Assembly (NCBI GenBank): GCA_046715235.1
Contig: JBKJZO010000073.1
Coordinates: 1-10,019, forward strand
Origin: JBKJZO01 sp046715235
GTDB lineage: Bacteria > Actinomycetota > Actinomycetes > BP-191
DNA length: 10,019 nucleotides
Direction: 5' to 3'
A model generated the notes under the pieces. It was not told the origin of the DNA and ran no database searches. It was given only the letters and a program-made list of their open reading frames with translations. Both the position numbers and the translations under genes were made by a program. This document shows, piece by piece, positions 1-6,912 of this stretch (positions within the stretch are counted from its first letter, which is position 1; every line of letters begins with the position of its first letter).

Positions 1-835
1 CCATCGGCGGGTGCGTGGAGAACATGCTGGCCAGGCCCTGTCCGCGGAACGGGTTGGCGATCATCAGATGACTCGTCGCCGCGAGCTGCGGCTCCTGCGG
101 CAGCGGCAGCGCCGCCGTCCCCGCCTGCAGTTTGCGCAGTGCGCTGGCCAGCGCCAGCGGGTCGCCGGTGACGTGCGCGCCGGTCTCGTCGGCCGCGTAC
201 TCGCGGGCGCGGGAGATAGCCATCTGGATCACGCCGGCGGCGAGCGGACCGAGGATCATGAACAGGATCGCGCCGAACATTCCCCCGCCGTTGTCGTCGT
301 CGTCGCTGTGACCCCCGCCGAACATCGCGCCGAACATCGCCATGCGGGACAGGAACATGATCACGGTTGCGAGTGCGCCTGCGACGGACGAGATGAGGAT
401 GTCGCGGTTGGCGACGTGGGCGAGCTCGTGACCGAGTACGCCGCGCAGCTCGCGCTCGTCGAGCATCGCGAGGATGCCTTCGGTGACGCACACGGCCGCG
501 TTGGCCGGGTTGCGGCCGGTCGCGAAGGCGTTGGGCTGGTTGGTCGGCGAGATGTACAGGCGCGGCATCGGCATCCGGTGACTGACGGCGAGCTCGCGGA
601 CCATCGCGTAGAGCTGGGGCGCCTCGGCCTCACCGACGGGTCGCGCGTGCATCGACCGCAGCGCGATCTTGTCGCTGTAGAAGTAGGCAACACCGTTGAT
701 GCCGAGCGCGATGACGAGCGCGAAGACGAGCCCGTTGCTGCCGCCGAAAGTCGAACCGACTAGCAGGATCAAGCCGGACATCGCGCCCAGCAGGACTGCC
801 GTCTTCACGCCGTTCTGGTACTTGTTGCGACCCAC
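1..835 (-). CDS. htpX: HtpX-type M48 membrane zinc metalloprotease (3' end cut by window edge)
   Basis: HtpX proteases cleave misfolded or damaged membrane proteins at the cytoplasmic membrane. The 278 codons visible end at FSTHPPM, a motif that in the family lies about ten residues from the C terminus, so almost the whole gene is here. Two hydrophobic N-terminal segments (about 12-31 and 35-53) are followed by a soluble region with NQPNAFATGR (99-108) and the zinc motif HELAH (136-140; ligands H136 and H140, catalytic E137). Two further membrane segments (about 146-168 and 188-205) flank a Gly/Asp-rich loop, and E212 in SRAREYAAD is the expected third zinc ligand. The GTG start at 835 was chosen because GGAGGA sits 5 nt upstream and the protein opens with the usual short polar stretch before the first membrane helix. 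It lies 78 nt downstream of nuoN, behind its own candidate stress promoter. Confidence 0.95.
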   Translation of the reverse strand, partial: MGRNKYQNGVKTAVLLGAMSGLILLVGSTFGGSNGLVFALVIALGINGVAYFYSDKIALRSMHARPVGEAEAPQLYAMVRELAVSHRMPMPRLYISPTNQPNAFATGRNPANAAVCVTEGILAMLDERELRGVLGHELAHVANRDILISSVAGALATVIMFLSRMAMFGAMFGGGHSDDDDNGGGMFGAILFMILGPLAAGVIQMAISRAREYAADETGAHVTGDPLALASALRKLQAGTAALPLPQEPQLAATSHLMIANPFRGQGLASMFSTHPPM

Positions 836-840
836 GTCGA

Positions 841-846
841 TCCTCC
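841..846 (-). promoter_or_regulatory. Strong ribosome binding site for htpX
   Basis: GGAGGA on the minus strand, 5 nt before the GTG at 835. It is the best Shine-Dalgarno match noted in the window and decides the htpX start, since no ATG in the same frame is better placed. Confidence 0.85.
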
Positions 847-882
847 GATAGCAGCCGGCCGTCGCCGTACACCTGTCTGAGT

Positions 883-910
883 CAACGCGACGGAGCCGTG
901 CCTCGTTCCC
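883..910 (-). promoter_or_regulatory. Candidate SigR/SigH-type (ECF sigma) promoter driving htpX
   Basis: On the minus strand GGGAAC (910-905) is followed by exactly 18 nt and then GTTG (886-883), itself preceded by C (CGTTG). The established Streptomyces SigR consensus is GGAAT-N18-GTT, and mycobacterial SigH and SigE sites are close to GGAAC-N18-GTT, so both elements and the spacing fit. The -35 element starts 3 nt after the nuoN stop codon. A start of transcription near 875-878 would give a leader of roughly 40 nt with the strong ribosome binding site at its end. Which sigma factor reads it is inference; the match to the class is seen directly. Such short motifs also occur by chance in GC-rich DNA, but its position in the gap directly upstream of a stress-protease gene supports it. 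Confidence 0.65.
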
Positions 911-913
911 GGA

Positions 914-2422
914 TCAGCGCAGGGCGAGTGCCGGCGTGTAGTCGAAAACCAGGTCGGGGTAGAAGCCGATCACGACCGCGGCAACCGCGGCAAGACCGAT
1001 GGCGGCTGCGACCGCTATGGGCACTCGTGAGCGCTCGAGCGGCGCCTCACCGGCGGGCTCGTCGACGCCGGCAAAGACGGTGAAAGCGACGCGCAGGTAG
1101 TACCAGGCGGCGATGATCGTGTTGACCGCCATGATGACCGCCAGCCAGACGATCTCGCCGTTGATCGCGGCCCGGAAAACGTAGAACTTCGCCCACAGGC
1201 CGGCCAGCCCGGGTGGCGCTCCCGCGAGGCCGAGCATGAAGAACGCGATCGCGCCCGCAAGCAGCGGCGAGGTGCGGACCAGCCCGCGGTAGTCGGCGAT
1301 CATGTTGCGCGGCGTACGGCGGGCTACCGCGATGACGCAGCCGAACAGGCCCAGGTTGAGCACCGCGTAGATCGCGATGTAGGCAATCGCCGCGGTGACT
1401 CCCTGGTCGAGCAGGTCGCCCTCGCGGCCGGCGGCGGACGCCGTGATGCCCAGCGGCACGAGGATGTAGCCGGCCTGGCCGATCGACGAGTACGCGAGCA
1501 GCCTGACCATGTGCCGCTGCTGGATGGCGACCAGGTTGCCGAGGGTCATCGTCAGCGCCGCGAGCACCGCGAGGATCGGGCCCCACACGTCGGCGTAGGG
1601 GCGCAGGCCCACCGCGCACACGACGATCAGACCGGTGAATCCCGCCGCCTTCGACGCGACCGAGAGGAACGCGGTGACCGGCACGGGCGCGCCCTGGTAG
1701 GTGTCGGGTGCCCAGAAGTGGAAGGGCACCGCCGACACCTTGAACGCGAAGCCGACCACGACGAGGCCGACCGCTGCCGCCATCGCCGGCGTACGGACGA
1801 ACTCGGGGGCCGCTAGCTGGCGGGCGATGACCTCGAGCTGCACCGAGCCCGTCATCCCGTAGACGATGCTCATGCCGAAAAGCATCACCGCGGTGGACAG
1901 CACCCCGATGAGGAAGAACTTGATCGCCGACTCCGTGGACCGGGTGTCGGCTTTGCGGAATCCGGCGAGGACGAAGCCCGGCACCGACACGATCTCCAGC
2001 GAGATGAACAGCATGATCAGGTCGCGGCTCGAGGCCATCGTCAGCATGCCGAAGAACGAGCACAGCAGCAGGAAGTAGTACTCGCCCTGGTAGAACCGCG
2101 GCTCGTTGAAGTAGTTGAGCGAGAGCAGCAGGACGATCAGTGCCGAGACCAGAAAGATGATCTTGAGGATGATCGCAAAGTCGTCGACGACGTACGAGCA
2201 GGCATCGACGTTGACGTTGTCGAGGCAGAACGTGCGACGGTCGGGACCGCTTACCAACGACACGACGGCCGCGAGCGTGCCGGCGACGCCGATGAACGAC
2301 AGCGGCATCGCGATCCACTTGTGCCGGCTCGGCAGGAAAAGATCGATGACGAGCACGACGACCGCTGCGCCGGCCAGGATCAGCTCGGGCAGGATCGCGT
2401 GATAGTCGATCGTCTGCAGCAT
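914..2422 (-). CDS. nuoN: NADH-quinone oxidoreductase subunit N (antiporter-like proton pump)
   Basis: This is a 502-residue polytopic protein, one of three Mrp-antiporter-like pumping subunits of the complex I membrane arm. The E. coli protein is of similar size (about 485). The expected buried charge chain is present: E143 in SLEIVSVPGF (equivalent to E133 of E. coli), K228 in FAFKVSAVPFHFWAPD (K217), K258 in VASKAAGF (K247) and K412 in GLWAKFYVF (K395). YQGAPVPVTAFLS (242-254) and the SSIGQAGY region (312-319) are family signatures. The ATG at 2422 lies 4 nt after the nuoM stop, which indicates translational coupling, with AAGGG about 11 nt upstream. Two cysteines, C66 and C75, lie in the loop between helices 2 and 3. 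It is the last nuo gene of the cluster; I saw no clear terminator after it. Confidence 0.96.
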   Translation of the reverse strand: MLQTIDYHAILPELILAGAAVVVLVIDLFLPSRHKWIAMPLSFIGVAGTLAAVVSLVSGPDRRTFCLDNVNVDACSYVVDDFAIILKIIFLVSALIVLLLSLNYFNEPRFYQGEYYFLLLCSFFGMLTMASSRDLIMLFISLEIVSVPGFVLAGFRKADTRSTESAIKFFLIGVLSTAVMLFGMSIVYGMTGSVQLEVIARQLAAPEFVRTPAMAAAVGLVVVGFAFKVSAVPFHFWAPDTYQGAPVPVTAFLSVASKAAGFTGLIVVCAVGLRPYADVWGPILAVLAALTMTLGNLVAIQQRHMVRLLAYSSIGQAGYILVPLGITASAAGREGDLLDQGVTAAIAYIAIYAVLNLGLFGCVIAVARRTPRNMIADYRGLVRTSPLLAGAIAFFMLGLAGAPPGLAGLWAKFYVFRAAINGEIVWLAVIMAVNTIIAAWYYLRVAFTVFAGVDEPAGEAPLERSRVPIAVAAAIGLAAVAAVVIGFYPDLVFDYTPALALR

Positions 2423-2426
2423 CCGG

Positions 2427-3968
2427 TCAGCCCTTGCTGAGGAACGGCGCGAGCACCGTGTCCATGGCGGTGTCGGTGATGTCGAAGAGGAAAGCCGGGT
2501 AGACGCCGAGCGCGAGAATCAGCACGAGCAGCGGGGCCCAGGCGGCCAGTTCGATGCCCATGACGTCGCTGAAGCGTTCGCCCCGCCAGCGCTCAGGCAC
2601 GACGCCCTGGTTGACCCGCTGCAGCAGCCAGAGGAAGTAGCCGGCGGTGACGATCGTGCCGATCGCGCCGCCGACCATCAGACCCCGGAACAGAGCGACG
2701 TCCAGTCCCGGCGCCGGCTGGAACGCCGCCTGCAGCGCGAAGATCTCGCCCCAGAAGCCAGCAAGTCCTGGCAGCCCGAGCGAGGCGATCGCAACGAAGG
2801 TGAGCAGTGAGGCCATGTAGGGCATCTTGGCGAGCATGCCGCCGCCGATCTCGGCGATGTCGCCAGTGTGGTAGCGCTCCTTCACCGAACCGACGATGAA
2901 GAACAGCATGCCGGTGACGATGCCGTGGGCCACCATGCCGAACACCGCGGCGTTGGTGCCGGTCGGAGTCAGCGTCGCGATGCCCAGCATGACGAACCCC
3001 ATGTGACCGACTGAAGAGAACGCGATCAGGCGTTTGATCTCACGTTGCGCGAGGCAGCACAGCGCGCCGTAGATGATGGCGATGACCGCGAGTACGCCGA
3101 TGAAGGGCGCGAACTCCCGGGCACCCTCGGGCAGCATCGGATTGGCGATCCGGATGAAACCGTAGGTGCCCATCTTCAGCATGATTCCGGCCAGCAACAC
3201 CGAGCCGATCGTGGGCGCTTCGGTGTGCGCGTCGGGCAGCCAGGTGTGCATGGGCCACATCGGCACCTTGATCGCGAAGCCGAGGAACAGGCCAAGGTAG
3301 GCGAGCAGCTGGAAGCTTCTGGTCGTGCCGGCGCCAGCTGCAGCGGCGAGCTCAACCATGTCGAACGTGGACTCACCTTTCGGTGTCTCGACCTGGAAGT
3401 ACAGCGCCAGGAATCCCAGCAGCATGAAGGCCGAGCCGAAGAGCGTGTAGAGGAAGAACTTGACGCTGGCGTAGTTGCGGTTGGGCCCGCCCCAGATCGC
3501 GATCATGAAATACATCGGGACCAGGACGACTTCCCAGAACACGAAGAACAAGATCAGGTCGAGGGAGATGAAGGTGCCCATCATGCCGACCTCGAGCAAC
3601 AGCATCAGGGCGAGCAAGGCTTTGGGGTTGCCTGGAGCCGGGATGATCTTCATCGAGTAGATGGCGCAGAGGAACGTCAGCAGGCCGGTGAGTACGACGA
3701 GCGGCAGCGCGATGCCGTCGATGCCGAGGTGGTAGTTGCTGTTGACCGCGGATATCCATTCGCGGTCGAGCTCGAACTGGTATCCGGTCGCGTCGAAGTC
3801 GTAGGTGAACAGGATCCCGAGCGTCACCAGGAAGGTGGCGAGGGAAAAGGCGACGGCGAGGCCCTTGGCTGCCTGCTCCGCGGCCGACGGCAGGACCGCG
3901 ATGACCACGGCGCCGACGAGCGGGATCAGGACCGAGAGCGTCAGCGCCCAGTCGTCCCAGTTGCCCAT
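2427..3968 (-). CDS. nuoM: NADH-quinone oxidoreductase subunit M (antiporter-like proton pump)
   Basis: This 513-residue protein is close to the usual NuoM length (509 in E. coli) and hydrophobic throughout. Residues needed for pumping in E. coli NuoM are at matching places: E146 in FFVFWEVVLVPMYF (E144), K234 in FAIKVPMWPMHTWLPDAH (K234), K265 in IMLKMGTYGF (K265) and E408 in GFWGEIF (E407). The order WEVVLVPMYF, then PMHTWLPDAHTEAPT, then SSVGHMGFV is typical of NuoM and separates it from NuoL, NuoN and MrpD. It should form the middle pump, between NuoN and NuoL. The ATG at 3968 has a strong GAGGAAGGG ribosome binding site. It is the only nuo gene here separated from its predecessor by more than a few bases (43 nt after nuoL). 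Confidence 0.97.
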   Translation of the reverse strand: MGNWDDWALTLSVLIPLVGAVVIAVLPSAAEQAAKGLAVAFSLATFLVTLGILFTYDFDATGYQFELDREWISAVNSNYHLGIDGIALPLVVLTGLLTFLCAIYSMKIIPAPGNPKALLALMLLLEVGMMGTFISLDLILFFVFWEVVLVPMYFMIAIWGGPNRNYASVKFFLYTLFGSAFMLLGFLALYFQVETPKGESTFDMVELAAAAGAGTTRSFQLLAYLGLFLGFAIKVPMWPMHTWLPDAHTEAPTIGSVLLAGIMLKMGTYGFIRIANPMLPEGAREFAPFIGVLAVIAIIYGALCCLAQREIKRLIAFSSVGHMGFVMLGIATLTPTGTNAAVFGMVAHGIVTGMLFFIVGSVKERYHTGDIAEIGGGMLAKMPYMASLLTFVAIASLGLPGLAGFWGEIFALQAAFQPAPGLDVALFRGLMVGGAIGTIVTAGYFLWLLQRVNQGVVPERWRGERFSDVMGIELAAWAPLLVLILALGVYPAFLFDITDTAMDTVLAPFLSKG

Positions 3969-3978
3969 CTCAGTGGTT

Positions 3979-3987
3979 CCCTTCCTC
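3979..3987 (-). promoter_or_regulatory. Ribosome binding site of nuoM
   Basis: GAGGAAGGG lies on the minus strand 10 nt before the nuoM ATG. nuoM is the one gene of the cluster not overlapping or touching its upstream neighbour, so it needs independent ribosome loading, which fits this strong site. Confidence 0.75.
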
Positions 3988-3997
3988 TTGCTGCGGT

Positions 3998-4010
3998 CGG
4001 CCTACGGCCG
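3998..4010 (-). other. Small GC-only hairpin in the nuoL-nuoM gap
   Basis: Just after the nuoL stop codon the minus strand reads CGGCC-GTA-GGCCG, a perfect 5-bp stem with a 3-nt loop. No T-run follows, so it is not a standard intrinsic terminator, and nuoM follows in the same direction. It could pause transcription or protect an mRNA end, or be chance in GC-rich DNA. Confidence 0.3.
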
Positions 4011-4011
4011 G

Positions 4012-5985
4012 TTATCTAGCGGCGACGACGACGGCGAGCGCCACGACGCCGACGAACATGCCGGTCGCGTACGTCTGCACATTTCCGTTCTGGAACAGGC
4101 GCAACCCGCGGCCGAAGAGCGCGGCCAACCGGCCTGAGCCGTTGACGACGCCGTCGATCGCGGTCTGGTCGAAGCTGTATGTCGCGCGGCCGAGGCTGAC
4201 CCCGCCTTTGCCGGCGAGGTTGGGCGGTGCGTCGAGGACGTTCTGGTTGAACCAGTACGACGCCCGCGCGACCTGCACGCGAACGGGTCGCACGATCGCG
4301 CGCAGGTAGAACTCGTCGATGTAGAACCGGTTCTGGAACAGGCGCGTGGCGAAGCCCATGTTGAGCGTCGGGTCGCGTTCTGGCAGCCCCGCGCCGTACA
4401 CGAGGTAACCGACGGCGATGCCCGTGAGGCCAGTGACCAGGGAGATCGCGACCATCCTGGGGTCGAGGTGCGGCGTCTCGGCTTCGCCGGCGAACCGGAT
4501 CCAGGCGCCGAAGCTGTTGTGGCCCATCATCGGGCTGTTGAGGAATCCGACGAGCAATGCGGGCACCGCGAGCACGATCAACGGCACGGTTATCGACTTC
4601 GGTGACTCGTGCGGGTGGCCGGTGCCGCGGTAGGTGCCCCGGAAGGTCAGGCAGTACATCCGGGTCGTGTAGAACGCCGTCATCAGCGCGGTCACGACCG
4701 CGGCAATGAAGACCATCTTGCCGACGGTGGCGCTCATCACGACGTGCGGATGCCCGAAACCTGCCTCGTAGGCGTCGAGCAGGATTTCGTCCTTGGACCA
4801 GAACGCCGACAGCAGTGGGAACCCGGCCAGCGCCAGCGAGCCGATCAGGTAGGTGAGGTGGGTGGTCGGCATGTACTTCTTGAGGCCACCCATCTCGCTC
4901 ATGTTGTTACTGCCGACCGCGTGGATGACCGAGCCGGCCCCGAGGAACAGCAGGCCCTTGAACGCGGCGTGCGTGAACAAGTGGAAGAAGCCCGCGGTGT
5001 AACCGCCGACGGACAGTGCCCCCGTCATGTAGGCGAGCTGGCTGACGGTCGAGAACGCCAGGACCTTCTTGATGTCGTCCTGGACCAAGGCCATGCAGGC
5101 CGCGCCGACCATGGTGATCGCCGCGAGTACGCCGATGAGGTTGAGCGCGGCAGACGACAGCTCGAACACCGGGTAGAGCCGCGCGACAAGGTAGATGCCG
5201 GACGCGACCATGGTCGCGGCGTGGATGAGCGCGGACACAGGCGTCGGGCCGGCCATCGCGTCGGGCAGCCAGGTGTGCAACGGGAACTGCGCGCTCTTGC
5301 CGATCGCGCCGCAGAAGATGAGCAGCGTGCCGGCCACGATCATGCCGGAGCTGACGTGGCCCTCCTCGACCGAGTGGATGATGTCGGTCAGGCGGAACGA
5401 GCCGGCCGCGAAGAACAGCACGATGATGCCGAGCATGAAACCGACGTCGCCGACGCGGGTGGTGAGGAAGGCCTTGATCGCGGCGTTGGAGTTGGGTTGC
5501 TCCTCCCAGAAATGGCCGATCAGGAAGTAGGAGCAGACACCCATGATCTCCCAGCCGACGAGCATGAAGAGCACATTGTCGGCGACGGTGACGATGAGCA
5601 TTCCGGTCGTGAACAGGGACAGGATCGCGAAGAAGAACGTGTAGCGCTTGTCGCCGTGCATGTAGCCGGTCGAGTAGACCTGTACCAGCAGCGAGACCAA
5701 GCAGACGACGAGCAGCATGAACGCCGCGAGACCGTCGATCTTCGTGCCGACCGTGAACACGCCGCCACCGAAGTCGACCAGGGGATGCGCATGCTCCTCG
5801 AGGAACGGCGTGTCGCCCGAATTGCCGATGACCTGCCCGACGATGCCGATCGTGACGGCCAGCGACGCCGCGATCGCCGCGATGCCGACGTAGGCGCCCT
5901 GGCCGGGCATCCGCTTGCCGAGAAACAGGATCACGAAGAACGCCGCAAGCGGCAGCGCGGGGACGACCCAGGCGAACTCAGCCAC
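4012..5985 (-). CDS. nuoL: NADH-quinone oxidoreductase subunit L (distal antiporter-like proton pump)
   Basis: This 657-residue protein is the largest membrane subunit of complex I, somewhat longer than E. coli NuoL (613). The conserved proton-path residues are present: E146 in LVGWEIMGVCSYFLIG (E144), K230 in GAIGKSAQFPLHTWLPDAM (K229), K343 in HAAFKGLLFLGAGS (K342) and K398 in SAFWSKDEIL (K399). From about residue 550 a polar stretch and a last hydrophobic segment (about 641-656) match the long lateral helix that lies along NuoM and NuoN and its final anchor. The start is a GTG at 5985. The reading frame stays open for 96 codons further upstream, but that part lies out of frame over nuoK and has no family resemblance. 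The first 8 nt overlap the end of nuoK. The ribosome binding site is weak (GGA 6 nt upstream), which suggests coupling to nuoK translation. Confidence 0.96.
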   Translation of the reverse strand: MAEFAWVVPALPLAAFFVILFLGKRMPGQGAYVGIAAIAASLAVTIGIVGQVIGNSGDTPFLEEHAHPLVDFGGGVFTVGTKIDGLAAFMLLVVCLVSLLVQVYSTGYMHGDKRYTFFFAILSLFTTGMLIVTVADNVLFMLVGWEIMGVCSYFLIGHFWEEQPNSNAAIKAFLTTRVGDVGFMLGIIVLFFAAGSFRLTDIIHSVEEGHVSSGMIVAGTLLIFCGAIGKSAQFPLHTWLPDAMAGPTPVSALIHAATMVASGIYLVARLYPVFELSSAALNLIGVLAAITMVGAACMALVQDDIKKVLAFSTVSQLAYMTGALSVGGYTAGFFHLFTHAAFKGLLFLGAGSVIHAVGSNNMSEMGGLKKYMPTTHLTYLIGSLALAGFPLLSAFWSKDEILLDAYEAGFGHPHVVMSATVGKMVFIAAVVTALMTAFYTTRMYCLTFRGTYRGTGHPHESPKSITVPLIVLAVPALLVGFLNSPMMGHNSFGAWIRFAGEAETPHLDPRMVAISLVTGLTGIAVGYLVYGAGLPERDPTLNMGFATRLFQNRFYIDEFYLRAIVRPVRVQVARASYWFNQNVLDAPPNLAGKGGVSLGRATYSFDQTAIDGVVNGSGRLAALFGRGLRLFQNGNVQTYATGMFVGVVALAVVVAAR

Positions 5986-6349
5986 GGCGTTCCAGCGTCC
6001 GCTCGGGGCCGGAGCCGGCCTGGACGGGCCGGCGCGCCGGAGCGCTGTCACCGAGCTCTTGCATGTCGTCGATCGCGATCGACTCGCGGTTGCGGAAGAT
6101 GAGCAGGACGATCGCGAGCCCGACGCCGACCTCGGGGGCGGCGACCGTGATGACGAACAACGCGAAGATCTGGCCCTGCAACAAGGTGTCCTGCAGGTAG
6201 GCGTTGAAGGCGACGAAGTTGATGTTGACCGCGTTGAGCATGATCTCGATGGACATGAGCACCAGCACGGCATTGCGCCGCGCGAGCACGCCGTACATGC
6301 CGATCGAGAAGAGCAGGGCCCCCAGCGCGAGGGGATAGACCAGATGCAT
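5978..6349 (-). CDS. nuoK: NADH-quinone oxidoreductase subunit K
   Basis: NuoK is the small MrpC-like membrane subunit that links the quinone end of complex I to the pumps. The protein has 123 residues against 100 in E. coli. Three membrane helices are visible (about 2-22, 28-48 and 60-84), with the two membrane glutamates of the proton path: E35 in LMSIEIMLNAVN (E36 in E. coli) and E73 in VAAPEVGVGLAI (E72). The extra length is a polar tail (about 86-123) rich in Arg, Glu and Pro. The ATG at 6349 shares one base with the nuoJ stop (TGATG), and GAGGTGA lies 4 nt upstream. The 3' end overlaps nuoL by 8 nt. Confidence 0.95.
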   Translation of the reverse strand: MHLVYPLALGALLFSIGMYGVLARRNAVLVLMSIEIMLNAVNINFVAFNAYLQDTLLQGQIFALFVITVAAPEVGVGLAIVLLIFRNRESIAIDDMQELGDSAPARRPVQAGSGPERTLERRG

Positions 6350-6912
6350 CAGCTCACCTCGTCGTCGCGCTTGGAGAGCACGATCGAGCCGATGAGCGCC
6401 GCGAGCAGCAGCACGGACACGACCTCGAACGGCAGGACATAAGCCTTGAACAACGCCTCTCCGGTCTGCTCGGTCGTCGCCCGCGCCGCATTGGCGGACT
6501 CGAGTTCGATGTAGCTGTGCCGGAACGCGTCGACCATCAACGTCACCAGCGTCGCCGCGGACGCGAGGGCGACAAGGGCTGCGGCGACGCGGTTTTCGCC
6601 GTCGAGCCCCTGCTCCCGGCCGATCGGAGCCTTGGTCAGCATGATGCCGAACAGCAGGAGTACGACGACCGCGCCGACGTAGATGAGCACCTGCACCCAC
6701 GCCACGAACTCGGCGGCGAGCATCAGGTAGCAGCCTGCCGCGCCGGCCAGCGTGACGACCAGCCAGAGTGCGGCATGCACGACGTTGCGGGTGGTCACGA
6801 CCAGGACGGCACTCGCGATGGCGAGCACACCGAGCAGGATGAAGATGACCTCCTGCGGGTTGACGTCGGTGAAGCCACGGCTGGTCTGCGCGGCCTGAGC
6901 GAGAAGCGGCAT
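6349..6912 (-). CDS. nuoJ: NADH-quinone oxidoreductase subunit J
   Basis: NuoJ is an MrpG-like membrane subunit whose third helix changes shape during coupling between quinone reduction and pumping. The 187 residues match the family (184 in E. coli). Five hydrophobic segments are visible (about 21-39, 46-63, 68-92, 107-128 and 159-180). The key signature AEFVAWVQVLIYVGAVVVL (67-85) corresponds to the conserved third helix, with Y78 and the Gly next to it. The ATG at 6912 shares a base with the nuoI stop (TGATG), and a GGAAGGGG ribosome binding site lies 8 nt upstream inside the nuoI 3' end. It precedes nuoK as in most nuo operons. Confidence 0.95.
   Translation of the reverse strand: MPLLAQAAQTSRGFTDVNPQEVIFILLGVLAIASAVLVVTTRNVVHAALWLVVTLAGAAGCYLMLAAEFVAWVQVLIYVGAVVVLLLFGIMLTKAPIGREQGLDGENRVAAALVALASAATLVTLMVDAFRHSYIELESANAARATTEQTGEALFKAYVLPFEVVSVLLLAALIGSIVLSKRDDEVS

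Noticed and set aside
858..886. Housekeeping-type promoter starting at TTGACT (885-880 on the minus strand)
   Set aside because: No acceptable TAnnnT -10 box lies 16-19 nt downstream; the same bases fit better as part of the -10 element of the ECF-type site.
836..913. Intrinsic terminator after nuoN
   Set aside because: No stable stem followed by a T-run is visible in the gap; read-through into htpX seems possible.
3045..4019. Open frame on the plus strand opposite nuoM (324 codons)
   Set aside because: Low-complexity composition typical of an antisense shadow, no recognisable motif, and it covers most of a well-conserved nuoM.
4609..6102. Long open frame on the plus strand opposite nuoL (497 codons)
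   Set aside because: It is Arg/Glu/Asp/His-rich with no family resemblance, as expected antisense to a GC-rich gene; nuoL on the other strand is unmistakable.
5986..6273. Upstream extension of nuoL by 96 codons to an ATG
   Set aside because: The added residues are Ser/Arg/Cys-rich, out of frame over nuoK, and unlike any NuoL N terminus; the GTG at 5985 gives a normal start.
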